From positions 1 through 64,000 of the forward strand of contig NZ_OEZH01000015.1 of NCBI RefSeq assembly GCF_900243075.1: a DNA stretch of 64,000 nt, read 5' to 3'. Position numbers and translations under genes: made by a program. Shown here piece by piece: positions 1-8,502 of this stretch. This DNA is from Clostridioides difficile. GTDB taxonomy: Bacteria > Bacillota > Clostridia > Peptostreptococcales > Peptostreptococcaceae. Below the pieces are notes generated by a model. It saw only the letters and a program-made list of their open reading frames with translations, did not search any database and was not told the origin of the DNA. How positions within the stretch are numbered: position 1 is the stretch's first letter; every line of letters begins with the position of its first letter.

Positions 1-98
1 AACTACGGGGATAGCCTGTGGAGAATTAGTAAGACATATTTTAGTATGCAAAATTCTGTGAAGCAGGAACCCTGTGACTTTAGTCATGGGAGGTTCAG
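1..98 (+). mobile_element. Right (3') end of an IStron (group I intron / IS605-type hybrid), partial
   Basis: The first 98 bases do not code in the frame of the downstream gene. They end in a compact hairpin-rich segment (around 69-97) whose CTGTGACTTTAGTCATGGGAGGTTCAG-like layout is typical of IS605/IS607-type right ends and IStrons. The oxidase frame resumes exactly at 99 with GGA. The base before it, G98, fits a group I intron terminal G. The expected residues before the junction in GlcD-type proteins (Val/Ile-Asp) could be encoded by a sequence ending in TTGAT, which is the reported CdISt1 target pentamer; that exon lies outside the window. The rest of the element (ribozyme core, transposase genes) must lie to the left. 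The boundary is probably right within one or two bases; the assignment is from pattern knowledge. Confidence 0.72.
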
Positions 99-635
99 GG
101 AAATAGTACTGAAGATATAGAAAAAGAATATGAAAAAGTAGCTAATTTATGTCTAGAAAATGGTGCATTAGATGTATTTATATCAGATACACAGGAAAGA
201 AATGATTCTATATGGTCAGCTAGAGGGGCATTTTTAGAGGCTATAAAGGCATCTACGACACAAATGGATGAATGTGATGTAGTTGTTCCAAGAGATAAGA
301 TAGCAGAGTTTATAAGATACACTCACGAGCTTCAAGATAAATTAAAAATAAGAATAAAAAGTTTTGGTCATGCAGGAGATGGAAATCTACACATATATAT
401 TTTAAAAGATGGCATGGATGATAATACATGGAAAATAAGATTAAAAGAAACTTTTGACTGCATGTATAAAAAATCTAGAGAACTTAGTGGTCAAGTTTCT
501 GGTGAGCATGGTATAGGATATGCTAAAAAAGACTACTTACATGAATCAAATTCAGATGCGTATATGATGTTAATTAAAAATATAAAATTAGCTTTTGACC
601 CTAAAAATATTTTAAATCCAGGGAAAATATATTAG
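99..635 (+). CDS. GlcD-type FAD-linked oxidase, C-terminal exon downstream of the IStron
   Basis: The reading frame is open from 99 to the TAG at 635 and encodes the C-terminal ~178 residues of an FAD-binding oxidase of the glycolate/lactate oxidase (GlcD) family. Visible family marks are the GNSTEDIE start typical of the cap domain, [24 protein letters not shown] and the terminal [11 protein letters not shown]. Such enzymes oxidise 2-hydroxyacids such as lactate, often passing electrons to an electron-transfer flavoprotein. The N-terminal FAD-binding half is not in the window. The gene appears split by the IStron at 1-98. If the intron part splices, an intact mRNA would form; if not, the gene is a disrupted fragment. 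An ATG at 264 exists but lies inside the conserved domain and is not a credible start. Confidence 0.8.
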   Translation, partial: GNSTEDIEKEYEKVANLCLENGALDVFISDTQERNDSIWSARGAFLEAIKASTTQMDECDVVVPRDKIAEFIRYTHELQDKLKIRIKSFGHAGDGNLHIYILKDGMDDNTWKIRLKETFDCMYKKSRELSGQVSGEHGIGYAKKDYLHESNSDAYMMLIKNIKLAFDPKNILNPGKIY

Positions 636-736
636 ACATATTAATTTAGATGTTTATTAACAGAAAATATATAAAAATGGGCTTTGATTGTAATATTTTA
701 AAACTTACTTTTAAACATGAAGGAAAGCTATAAAAA

Positions 737-820
737 CTTTAGGATGGCAATATTTACTTAAATTTGTAAAGTAACATAATATTTAAATATAATATTTAAG
801 TTAATGTTACCATCCTAAAG
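737..820. repeat. 84-bp imperfect palindrome between convergent genes
   Basis: The arms 737-757 and 801-820 pair over about 17 of 20 positions (CTTTAGGATGG against CCATCCTAAAG), and the inner part (ACTTAAAT against ATTTAAGT) continues the foldback. It sits between the oxidase end (635) and the tmcAL end (891). Reading the minus strand, the hairpin is followed by TTTTTAT, so it could terminate tmcAL. Its length and near-complete foldback would also suit a small miniature element. Nothing else is apparent in 636-890. Confidence 0.55.
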
Positions 821-890
821 GTATGTGTATATAGATGATGAAATATTGATGAAATAATTTTTATAAGTTAGATAAGATTATTTTAAAAAT

Positions 891-2171
891 CTATTTTACA
901 TAAATTGGACGAGTGTAAAAATCCATAGGACCTTTTATTAAGTCTTTATTATTTTTATAATATACTGAGTTATATATATTTGTAGATTTTATATCATAAT
1001 TTATGAGTGTTTTAAAAATTATATTATCTAATGAAAATGATATATTTGAAAATTTGTTTATTATTTCTATTTCAGATTTATTTTTTATCTCTTTTAGGAT
1101 TTCTCTGCCTTTATCATTAAAAGCAAGTATTCTTATATAAGGGATAGTATCTATATTTTTTACAAGTTGCATATCACTTTTTTTAATACCTAACAATATA
1201 TTATTTAAAGTTCGTTTAATTTTGGTTAAAGTATATCGCTTAGATTTAATTGATAGCTGTAGCTCATATATAGATTTAGATGTAAAAATATCTTTATAGA
1301 TTCTATTTTCTATACCTTCATTTACTTCAAAATAATCTTTTAAAGTGTCTATATCTCTAAGTATGATTGTTTTTAAAATATCAAAGAAGAAGTCATCAAA
1401 CATAGGTAAAAAACCATTATCTATGTTTTTATTTAGGATATTATAAGTTTTTTGTGGAATAACATTTTTTAAGTGACAAATGTTTATATTTTCTTTAAGT
1501 GAAGCCCTTATAGCAGTAGCAGAGCAAATATTACTACCAATTTCTTCAGAATTATATTCTGATTGAACTCTGGATATAGTAAATGGTTTTATATTGCTAT
1601 TTAAATGGATGAGATTTTTTATATATTCTATTCCAAGTATATTGTTTGATGAATTTAATGTTTTTGATAATTGTTCCTTTGAAGAATTCTTTATAAAGTT
1701 ATTTTTTTTGTTTTCATGTATATAATCAAAAAGTGCATTAGCTCTAGCTGTTGGAAATAACAGACCGTCATCTAAATACTTTTTTAAAAATAACTTAAAT
1801 TCATCTGGTTCATTTGCTAAAATTTCAGCGATATTATAAAGAATTTCTGTATCTCCTTCTTCACTACCAAAACATACAGAATTTATACAGTTTAGTGAAT
1901 TTAAAATTGTTATAGCTCCATGAGAAAAAATTTCAGCACTTTGGCAAGCAAATAAAGTTGGTAATTCTATAACTAAGTCTATACCATTTTCGACAGCAAT
2001 TTTTGCTCTAGTATATTTATCAAATAAAGCTGGTTCACCTCTTTGTAGAAAGTTTCCACTCATTATTGCCACAGTATGTGTTGCACTTGTTTTTTCTATA
2101 GATTTAGATAAATGATATATGTGTCCATTATGAAATGGGTTGTATTCAACTATTAATCCAAGTATATTCAT
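891..2171 (-). CDS. tmcAL: tRNA(Met) cytidine acetate ligase TmcAL
   Basis: The 426-residue protein belongs to the nucleotidyltransferase-like TmcAL (YlbM, DUF795) family. These enzymes activate acetate with ATP and attach it to the wobble cytidine (C34) of elongator tRNA-Met, giving N4-acetylcytidine. The N-terminal HIGH-like motif HNGH lies at residues 14-17 (EYNPFHNGH), and [11 protein letters not shown] follows at about 39-49; both are family signatures. Length fits the family (about 400-430). An AAAGGAGT ribosome site precedes the ATG at 2171. The gene is divergent from ackA, the acetate kinase, so an acetate-using tRNA modifier and an acetate-producing enzyme share one intergenic region. 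Assignment is secure; the acetate link is inference. Confidence 0.93.
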   Translation of the reverse strand: MNILGLIVEYNPFHNGHIYHLSKSIEKTSATHTVAIMSGNFLQRGEPALFDKYTRAKIAVENGIDLVIELPTLFACQSAEIFSHGAITILNSLNCINSVCFGSEEGDTEILYNIAEILANEPDEFKLFLKKYLDDGLLFPTARANALFDYIHENKKNNFIKNSSKEQLSKTLNSSNNILGIEYIKNLIHLNSNIKPFTISRVQSEYNSEEIGSNICSATAIRASLKENINICHLKNVIPQKTYNILNKNIDNGFLPMFDDFFFDILKTIILRDIDTLKDYFEVNEGIENRIYKDIFTSKSIYELQLSIKSKRYTLTKIKRTLNNILLGIKKSDMQLVKNIDTIPYIRILAFNDKGREILKEIKNKSEIEIINKFSNISFSLDNIIFKTLINYDIKSTNIYNSVYYKNNKDLIKGPMDFYTRPIYVK

Positions 2172-2626
2172 AAAATACTCCTTTTATCCTTTGTTAATAT
2201 ATATCATAATTTATTACAATATATATAAATTTTAAAATTTAATTACAAAACTAAAAAACGTAAAAAAAATTATAAAAATGTAGAAATACTACATAGTAAA
2301 AAATTAGTTAAATGTTATTAAAATAACTTTATTAGACCTTTATATTATATTATTATAGCAAATTGGAAAGAATAATCTACATTAAGTTAATTTGTTAAGA
2401 TATTATTAGTAAAATACACAATTTACCATAATAGAAATATGATATAATATAAAAAAAAAGTATATACTTTTATATTAAAAGGTGATATATTATTTATGAA
2501 AATCGTTTAATGTATACAATAATATATCTATACAAAATAATAAAAGATAGAGGTTTATTTAGACATTTATTACAAATCAAAACTTATTACATATTATTTA
2601 TAAAAAAATCTAAGGAGGAAATAATA
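2172..2626. promoter_or_regulatory. tmcAL-ackA divergent intergenic region with candidate ackA promoter and palindrome
   Basis: This 455-bp stretch is very AT-rich. A TATAAT -10 at 2443-2448 has a weak TTTACC -35 at 2422-2427 with a short 15-bp spacer, reading towards ackA. Just downstream, 2456-2471 is a perfect 16-bp palindrome (AAAAGTATATACTTTT) that extends imperfectly on both sides and would lie around +1 to +20, a typical operator position. A frame runs open from 2510 into ackA, but I see no ribosome site for it. No riboswitch was recognised. Confidence 0.4.
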
Positions 2627-3823
2627 ATGAAAATATTAGTATTAAACTGTGGGAGTTCTTCATTAAAATATCAATTAATAGATATGAGTAATGAAGAAGT
2701 TTTATGTATAGGATTAGTTGAGAGAATAGGAATAGAAGGTTCTATACTAAAACATGAAAAAGCAGGTAGAGATGATAAATACATTGTTGAACAACCAATG
2801 AAGGACCACAAAGATGCAATAGCATTAGTTTTAGAAGCTGTTGCTCATCCAGAATTTGGTGCAGTTAAAGAAATGAAAGAAATAGATGCAGTAGGACATA
2901 GAGTTGTGCATGCTGGAGAAAAATTTGCAACTTCAGTAGTAATAACTCCAGAAGTAGAAGAAGCTTTAAAAGAATGTATAGATTTAGCTCCACTTCATAA
3001 TCCAGCAAACATAATGGGAATAGATGCTTGTAAAGCTATACTTCCAGATGTACCAATGGTAGGAGTATTTGATACTGCTTTCCATCAAACAATGCCTAAA
3101 TCTTCATACTTATATGGTTTACCTCATGAGTTATATACTAAGTATGGGGTAAGAAGATATGGATTCCACGGAACTTCTCATAACTATGTATCTCAAAGAG
3201 CAGCAGAGATATTAGGAAAAGATATAAAAGATTTAAAAATAGTAACTTGTCACTTAGGAAATGGTGCTTCTATAGCTGCTGTTGATGGTGGAAAATGTGT
3301 AGATACATCTATGGGATTCACTCCATTAGAAGGATTAATAATGGGAACTAGATGTGGAGATATAGACCCAGCTATATTACCTTTCTTAATGAGAAAAGAA
3401 GGTTTAGATGCTGATGGATTAGATAAATTAATGAACAAAGAATCTGGAGTATATGGAATGACTGGAATTTCTAGTGACTTCAGAGATATAGAAGATGCAG
3501 CTAAAAATGGAGATGAAAGAGCTCAAGCAACACTAGAAGCTTATGTTAAAAAAGTGCAAAAATATATAGGTGCTTATGCTGCTGAGATGAATGGATTGGA
3601 TGTCGTAGTATTTACTGCAGGTGTTGGTGAAAATGGAAAGGCTATAAGAGCAGACATTGCTTCTAATATGGAGTTTTTAGGAATGAAATTAGATAAAGAA
3701 GCTAATGATGTTAGAGGAAAAGAAACAGTAATATCTACTGCTGATTCTAAAGTAAAAATGCTTTTAATACCAACTAATGAAGAATTAATGATAGCTAGAG
3801 ATACATTAAGATTAGTAAAATAA
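2627..3823 (+). CDS. ackA: Acetate kinase
   Basis: The 398-residue protein is acetate kinase, which interconverts acetyl-phosphate plus ADP with acetate plus ATP and is the substrate-level ATP step of acetate fermentation. The ASKHA-fold signature NCGSSSLK is at residues 7-14; FHGTSHNYV and the C-terminal FTAGVGENG are further family motifs. The ATG at 2627 is chosen because TAAGGAGGA lies just before it and the protein then begins MKILVLNCG as in homologues. An upstream ATG at 2510 would add 39 non-homologous residues with no ribosome site. pta is not adjacent. Very secure. Confidence 0.97.
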   Translation: MKILVLNCGSSSLKYQLIDMSNEEVLCIGLVERIGIEGSILKHEKAGRDDKYIVEQPMKDHKDAIALVLEAVAHPEFGAVKEMKEIDAVGHRVVHAGEKFATSVVITPEVEEALKECIDLAPLHNPANIMGIDACKAILPDVPMVGVFDTAFHQTMPKSSYLYGLPHELYTKYGVRRYGFHGTSHNYVSQRAAEILGKDIKDLKIVTCHLGNGASIAAVDGGKCVDTSMGFTPLEGLIMGTRCGDIDPAILPFLMRKEGLDADGLDKLMNKESGVYGMTGISSDFRDIEDAAKNGDERAQATLEAYVKKVQKYIGAYAAEMNGLDVVVFTAGVGENGKAIRADIASNMEFLGMKLDKEANDVRGKETVISTADSKVKMLLIPTNEELMIARDTLRLVK

Positions 3824-3915
3824 TTTAAGTAAACTGATGCCTATCAAGTAAAAATACTTGACAAACAAATGCTAGATTTGTATAATAAATTTGGTGATAT
3901 GTTGAGGTGAACTTA

Positions 3916-4440
3916 ATGAAAGTTAGCATAGAAAAAATAAATAGAAAAGAAACTGACAAAATAGACTTGAATTTTTGTGAAAAAATTGATACTATTAGTT
4001 ATTGTGATGAGATTTACAAATTAGTATCACCTGTAAATTTAAAAGGGAAAGTGTCAAAGACTAATAAAGGTTTATATCTAGATGTAGATGTCAATTTTAC
4101 AATTGTTGACAATTGTTCAAGATGTCTTAAACAAGTAGAAATACCACTAGAGTATTCTATACAAGGTTTTTTAGTAAAAGAAGAAGATTATGATGAAGAT
4201 GAATTTGAGGAATTTGATCCTTTTATATTCGATGGTGAAGAAATCGACCTTATTGATATAATAGAACAGACATTAGATTTTAATGTACCTCATAAAGTTC
4301 TTTGTAGTGAAAACTGTAAAGGTCTTTGTCAAGTATGCGGGGCAAACTTAAATGAAGAAGAGTGTTCTTGCAGTGAAATTACAAACGATGAGGAATACAT
4401 AGATCCTCGTTTTGCTAAATTAAAAGATTTATTTAATTAA
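3916..4440 (+). CDS. DUF177 / YceD-family protein
   Basis: The 174-residue acidic protein is of the DUF177 (YceD) family, found almost always directly upstream of rpmF in bacteria and linked to 23S rRNA/ribosome assembly in plants and E. coli. Four cysteine pairs are visible: CSRC near the middle and CSENCKGLCQVCG plus ECSC near the C terminus, suggesting a zinc site. The ATG at 3916 follows a GAGGTG ribosome site by six bases; the GTG at 3907 is part of that site. rpmF starts 23 bases after the stop, so the two genes are cotranscribed. The family is clear; the molecular function remains poorly defined. Confidence 0.88.
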   Translation: MKVSIEKINRKETDKIDLNFCEKIDTISYCDEIYKLVSPVNLKGKVSKTNKGLYLDVDVNFTIVDNCSRCLKQVEIPLEYSIQGFLVKEEDYDEDEFEEFDPFIFDGEEIDLIDIIEQTLDFNVPHKVLCSENCKGLCQVCGANLNEEECSCSEITNDEEYIDPRFAKLKDLFN

Positions 4441-4463
4441 ATTTGACTAAGGAGGTGGCGTAA

Positions 4464-4640
4464 ATGGCAGTACCAAAGCGTAAAACGTCTAAATCAAACA
4501 CAAAAATGAGAAGAGCAGCTAACTCAAAGATGGAAGCAACAGGATTTGTAAGTTGCCCACAATGTCATGAGCCAAAATTACCACATAGAGTGTGTCCAGA
4601 CTGTGGATATTATAAAGGTAAAGAAGTTGTGTCTAAGTAA
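4464..4640 (+). CDS. rpmF: 50S ribosomal protein L32
   Basis: This short reading frame encodes 58 residues beginning [11 protein letters not shown], the classic L32 N terminus. A zinc-ribbon follows with CPQC at 31-34 and CPDC at 44-47. L32 is a structural protein of the large ribosomal subunit near the peptidyl-transferase exit side. A strong AAGGAGGTG ribosome site lies just upstream. It closes a DUF177-rpmF unit and is followed at once by a perfect terminator hairpin. The zinc-binding (C+) form is present, unlike the C- paralogues found in some Bacillus. Secure. Confidence 0.97.
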   Translation: MAVPKRKTSKSNTKMRRAANSKMEATGFVSCPQCHEPKLPHRVCPDCGYYKGKEVVSK

Positions 4641-4650
4641 TAGCTTCTAA

Positions 4651-4684
4651 AAAACATGTAGAGTATACTCTACATGTTTTTTTT
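4651..4684 (+). terminator. Terminator after rpmF
   Basis: Bases 4651-4680 form a perfect 30-base palindrome (AAAACATGTAGAG then its complement), followed by more T residues to 4684. It separates rpmF from the fapR operon and could work in both directions. Confidence 0.9.
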
Positions 4685-4769
4685 GTACATATAAAAAAAG
4701 AAGATGATTTACTAGAGAAATAAGTGGATTTTATGCATATTAAAAAATAGAAAAATAATAATATAAGTA

Positions 4770-4798
4770 TTGAAAATTTTTGTGTGTTACTATATACT
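4770..4798 (+). promoter_or_regulatory. Sigma-A promoter of the fapR-fab operon
   Basis: TTGAAA (4770-4775) and TATACT (4793-4798) are separated by exactly 17 bases. The start point would fall near 4805, inside the FapR operator. This is the best housekeeping promoter match in the window. Confidence 0.85.
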
Positions 4799-4801
4799 AC
4801 T

Positions 4802-4820
4802 ATTAGTAGCTGGTACTAAT
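4802..4820 (+). promoter_or_regulatory. FapR operator
   Basis: ATTAGTA (4802-4808) and TACTAAT (4814-4820) form an inverted repeat with a 5-base centre, closely matching the FapR box known from Bacillus and Staphylococcus. It overlaps the predicted transcription start, so FapR bound here would block initiation until malonyl-CoA releases it. Confidence 0.88.
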
Positions 4821-4845
4821 TACAGCTATAAAATTTGGAGGGAAC

Positions 4846-5403
4846 ATGAAAAAGAAAAGTAAAGCCCAAAGACAAAAAGAGCTTATAGATATGCTAAAGA
4901 CGGATCCTTTTTATACTGATGAAGAATTATCAAGTCTGTTTGATGTAAGTATACAGACTATAAGATTAGATAGAATGAGTCTAAACATACCAGAGCTAAG
5001 AGAAAGAGTCAAATCAATAGCAGAAACTCAGAGTTCAAAAGTAAAGACTTTAGGAGTAAAGGAAATTACAGGAGAAATCATTGATTTATCTGTAGGGCGA
5101 TTAGGTATATCTATGTTAGAAGTTACACAAGACATGATTTACTCTAAGACTAATACTTTAAAAGATACGTATATATTTTCTCTAGCAGATTCATTGGCAA
5201 TGGCTATAATAGATGCACCTAAAGTTATTATGAGAGTTGCAAATGTAAAAAGTTTTAAATTGATAGAACAACAAGATAGACTTATAGCAAAAGCAGAAGT
5301 GTATAGAAATATAGATAAAAAACACTATGTAAAAGTTGTTATCAATAATAAAGCTCAAGAGCAAATATTTAGAGGGAAATTTATCTTTGAAGAATTAGAT
5401 TAG
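4846..5403 (+). CDS. fapR: FapR, malonyl-CoA-responsive repressor of fatty-acid synthesis genes
   Basis: The 185-residue protein has an N-terminal DeoR-type helix-turn-helix (about residues 5-50, with [23 protein letters not shown]) followed by a hot-dog-fold effector domain (about 70-185) containing [15 protein letters not shown]. FapR represses phospholipid and fatty-acid genes and lets go when malonyl-CoA rises. It is the first gene of the operon it controls, giving autoregulation through the operator at 4802-4820. plsX follows after 10 bases. Length and domain order match characterised FapR proteins. Secure. Confidence 0.95.
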   Translation: MKKKSKAQRQKELIDMLKTDPFYTDEELSSLFDVSIQTIRLDRMSLNIPELRERVKSIAETQSSKVKTLGVKEITGEIIDLSVGRLGISMLEVTQDMIYSKTNTLKDTYIFSLADSLAMAIIDAPKVIMRVANVKSFKLIEQQDRLIAKAEVYRNIDKKHYVKVVINNKAQEQIFRGKFIFEELD

Positions 5404-5413
5404 GAGGGAAATT

Positions 5414-6436
5414 ATGAAAATAGTAATTGATGGAATGGGTGGAGATAATGCACCTAAATCTAATGTAGAAGGCGCAGTAAAGGCTATAAAAGAATATCAA
5501 GTTGATTTAATAATTACAGGAGATAAAGATTTATTAGAAAAGGAATTTTCAAATTATGAATTTGATAGAAATAAACTAGAGATAGTTCATACTACTGAGA
5601 TTATAGAAAATGAAGATAAACCAGTAAAGGCTATAAGAAGTAAAAAAGATTCATCTATGGTAGTAGCATTAAATCTTGTAAAAGAAGGAAAGGCAGATGC
5701 TATAATATCAGCTGGAAATACAGGAGCCTTGCTTGCTGGTGGATTATTTGTTGTTGGTAGAATAAAAGGAATCGATAGACCTTGCTTATGCTCAGCAATA
5801 CCAAATGTAAAGCGAGGAATGACACTTATAGCAGACTGTGGCGCAAATGCAGATTGTAAACCTAAAAATCTAGTAGAATTTGCAGCTATGAGTAATATTT
5901 ATTCAAGAAAAGTTTTAGGTCTTGAAAATCCTAAGGTAGCATTAGCAAATGTTGGACTAGAAGAAGGCAAAGGCAATGATTTAGTTAAAAAGTCATATGA
6001 AGAAATTAAAAAATTAGATTTAAATTTTATAGGGAATGTAGAAGCTAGAGAAGTTATAAATGCATACACAGATATAATCATATGTGATGGATTTACAGGT
6101 AATATATTACTTAAGTCTGCTGAAGGTGTAGCTCTTTCAGTTATGAGCCTTATAAAGGAAACTTTTATGGCAAGTACAAAAAGTAAAATAGGAGCATTAC
6201 TTATAAAGGATGATTTAAGAAAATTAAAGAGCTTTATAGATTATTCTGAGTATGGAGGAGCTCCACTTTTAGGTCTAAATGGAGGAGTTATAAAAGCTCA
6301 TGGTAGTTCTGATGCTAAAGCTATAAAAAATGCTATAAACCAAGGAATAAAATTTTCAAAAGGAAAAGTTGTTGAAGATATTAATCAATTTATAAGCAAA
6401 TATAATGAAGAAAATAAAAATAACGAAGATGAGTAA
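5414..6436 (+). CDS. plsX: Phosphate acyltransferase PlsX
   Basis: The 340-residue protein converts acyl-ACP to acyl-phosphate, feeding PlsY for lysophosphatidate synthesis at the membrane. It shows the family start [16 protein letters not shown], the central [12 protein letters not shown] and [14 protein letters not shown] near residue 220. A TAGGAGGG ribosome site overlaps the end of fapR. Position between fapR and fabH is the standard Bacillota arrangement, coupling membrane lipid synthesis to FapR control. Secure. Confidence 0.96.
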   Translation: MKIVIDGMGGDNAPKSNVEGAVKAIKEYQVDLIITGDKDLLEKEFSNYEFDRNKLEIVHTTEIIENEDKPVKAIRSKKDSSMVVALNLVKEGKADAIISAGNTGALLAGGLFVVGRIKGIDRPCLCSAIPNVKRGMTLIADCGANADCKPKNLVEFAAMSNIYSRKVLGLENPKVALANVGLEEGKGNDLVKKSYEEIKKLDLNFIGNVEAREVINAYTDIIICDGFTGNILLKSAEGVALSVMSLIKETFMASTKSKIGALLIKDDLRKLKSFIDYSEYGGAPLLGLNGGVIKAHGSSDAKAIKNAINQGIKFSKGKVVEDINQFISKYNEENKNNEDE

Positions 6437-6461
6437 ACTCGTTTTGGAGGTTTAATATATA

Positions 6462-7448
6462 ATGAATACAAAGGCTGGAATATTGGGAGTAGGAAGTTAT
6501 CTACCTGAGCAATCATATGATAATTTTCACTTCGAAAAGATAATGGATACATCAGATGAGTGGATAAGTACTAGAACTGGTATTAAGGAAAGAAGATTTG
6601 CCAAAGAGTCTGAAGCAACTTCTGACCTAGCATCTAAAGCTGCTTTAAAAGCTATAGAATGTGCAAAGTTAAATGTAGAGGATATAGAGTTGATTATATT
6701 AGCAACAATTACTCCTGATATGTCTTTGCCTTCAACTGCATGTATAGTACAAGATTTAATTGGAGCAGTAAATGCTACTGCATTTGATATATCAGCAGCT
6801 TGTTCTGGATTTGTATATGGAGTAACTATTGCAAAGCAATTTGTGGAAACTGGTTGTTATAAAAACGTACTTGTAATAGGAGCAGAAACTTGTTCTAAGT
6901 TTTTAAATTATGATGATAGAACAACAGCAGTATTATTTGGAGATGGTGCTGGAGCAGCTGTTATTGGACCAGTAAGTGAAGGTGGAATACTATCTGCACA
7001 TATGGGTTCTGATGGTAAAGGAAAAGATTGTTTAAAAGTACCTGCAGGAGGTTCAAGACTTAAAGCAAGTAAAGAGACTGTAGAAGCCAATCTACATACA
7101 ATAGAAATGGCAGGTAGTGATGTGTTTAAATTTGCAGTTAGAAAGATGGCAGAAGCTTCTTTAATAGCTCTTGAAAAAGCAAATTTAAATACAACTGATA
7201 TAGACTATTTAGTACCACACCAAGCTAACATAAGAATCATACAAGCTTCTTCTAAGAGGTTAGAACTTGATATGAAAAAAGTCTATGTAAACATAAATAA
7301 GTATGGAAATATGTCTGCTGCATCTATACCAGTAGCGTTAGATGAAGCTTATAGAGAAGGAAAAATTAAAAAAGGTGATAATGTAGTTTTAGTTGGCTTT
7401 GGTGGAGGTCTAACTTGGGGGGCTTCAGTTGTCAAGTGGACTTTATAG
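6462..7448 (+). CDS. fabH: Beta-ketoacyl-ACP synthase III
   Basis: The 328-residue enzyme starts fatty-acid synthesis by condensing acetyl-CoA or a branched acyl-CoA with malonyl-ACP. The nucleophile is Cys114 in SAACSGFVYG; the His of VPHQANIRII and the Asn of NKYGNMSAAS complete the Cys-His-Asn triad. A GGAGG ribosome site precedes the ATG. A 109-base gap follows before fabK, the largest inside this operon; I found no clear second promoter or FapR box in it. Secure. Confidence 0.96.
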   Translation: MNTKAGILGVGSYLPEQSYDNFHFEKIMDTSDEWISTRTGIKERRFAKESEATSDLASKAALKAIECAKLNVEDIELIILATITPDMSLPSTACIVQDLIGAVNATAFDISAACSGFVYGVTIAKQFVETGCYKNVLVIGAETCSKFLNYDDRTTAVLFGDGAGAAVIGPVSEGGILSAHMGSDGKGKDCLKVPAGGSRLKASKETVEANLHTIEMAGSDVFKFAVRKMAEASLIALEKANLNTTDIDYLVPHQANIRIIQASSKRLELDMKKVYVNINKYGNMSAASIPVALDEAYREGKIKKGDNVVLVGFGGGLTWGASVVKWTL

Positions 7449-7557
7449 TATAAAATATCTAAGATGCTTTAATTAACAACATTAACTTTATATAGAAAAT
7501 AAGGTTGATTAAACAATAAAAAGTTTACTTTTATGATTTCAAGTGAAGGAGAATTGT

Positions 7558-8487
7558 ATGAATAAAATTTGCAAAATATTAAATATAAAATACCCAGTTA
7601 TCCAAGGGGGAATGGCATGGGTAGCTACTGCATCATTAGCAAGTGCTGTATCTAATGCAGGAGGGCTTGGAATAATAGCAGCAGGAAACGCACCAAAAGA
7701 AGCTATAAAGAAAGAAATTGTTGAGTGCAAAAAGTTAACAGATAAACCTTTTGGGGTAAATGTAATGCTTATGTCACCATTTGTTGATGATATAATTGAC
7801 TTAATTATAGAAGAAAAAGTTCAAGTTATTACTACCGGTGCTGGAAATCCTGCAAAATATATGGATAGATTAAAAGAAGCTGGGACAAAGGTTATTCCTG
7901 TAGTACCTACAATAGCTTTGGCACAAAGAATGGAAAAGCTAGGAGCTACAGCAGTAATAGCAGAAGGAACTGAAGGTGGAGGACATATAGGAGAACTTAC
8001 TACTATGGTTTTAGTTCCACAAGTTGCTGATGCTGTAAGCATACCTGTAATAGCTGCTGGAGGAATTGTAGATGGTAGAGGAATTGTTGCTTCATTTGCA
8101 TTAGGTGCTAGTGCAGTTCAAGTAGGAACTAGATTTATTTGTAGTGAAGAATGTTCTGTACATTCAAACTATAAAAACTTAGTACTAAAAGCAAAAGATA
8201 GAGATGCAATTGTAACAGGAAGAAGTACTGGTCATCCAGTAAGAACATTAAAAAATAAATTATCGAAAGAATTTTTAAAGATGGAACAAAATGGAGCTAC
8301 TCCTGAAGAATTGGATAAAAAAGGTACAGGAGCTTTAAGATTTGCAACAGTAGATGGAGACATAGAAAGAGGTTCATTTATGGCAGGTCAAAGTGCTGCT
8401 ATGGTAAGAGAAATAACACCTTGTAAAGAAATTATAGAAACTATGGTAAATCAAGCAAAAGAGATTATGTCAACAATAGAACTGTAA
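7558..8487 (+). CDS. fabK: Enoyl-ACP reductase II (FMN-dependent)
   Basis: The 309-residue TIM-barrel flavoprotein resembles nitronate monooxygenase and is FabK, which reduces trans-2-enoyl-ACP with NAD(P)H. It shows IQGGMAWVA at the N terminus, the catalytic-His region GTEGGGHIGE and the phosphate-binding AAGGIVDGRG. No fabI or fabL lies in the operon, so FabK is likely the elongation-cycle reductase here; FabK is known as the C. difficile enzyme and is insensitive to triclosan. The ATG at 7558 lies six bases after AAGGAG; a GTG at 7543 would put the ribosome site inside the gene and is rejected. Confidence 0.94.
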   Translation: MNKICKILNIKYPVIQGGMAWVATASLASAVSNAGGLGIIAAGNAPKEAIKKEIVECKKLTDKPFGVNVMLMSPFVDDIIDLIIEEKVQVITTGAGNPAKYMDRLKEAGTKVIPVVPTIALAQRMEKLGATAVIAEGTEGGGHIGELTTMVLVPQVADAVSIPVIAAGGIVDGRGIVASFALGASAVQVGTRFICSEECSVHSNYKNLVLKAKDRDAIVTGRSTGHPVRTLKNKLSKEFLKMEQNGATPEELDKKGTGALRFATVDGDIERGSFMAGQSAAMVREITPCKEIIETMVNQAKEIMSTIEL

Positions 8488-8502
8488 ATCAGGAGGAGCA
8501 AG

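Noticed and set aside
2510-2626. Longer ackA start adding 39 residues
   Set aside because: No ribosome site, not homologous, and it would overlap the promoter region; the ATG at 2627 has TAAGGAGGA.
7449-7557. Possible second FapR box or promoter before fabK
   Set aside because: No ATTAGTA/TACTAAT pair or credible -35/-10 in this gap.
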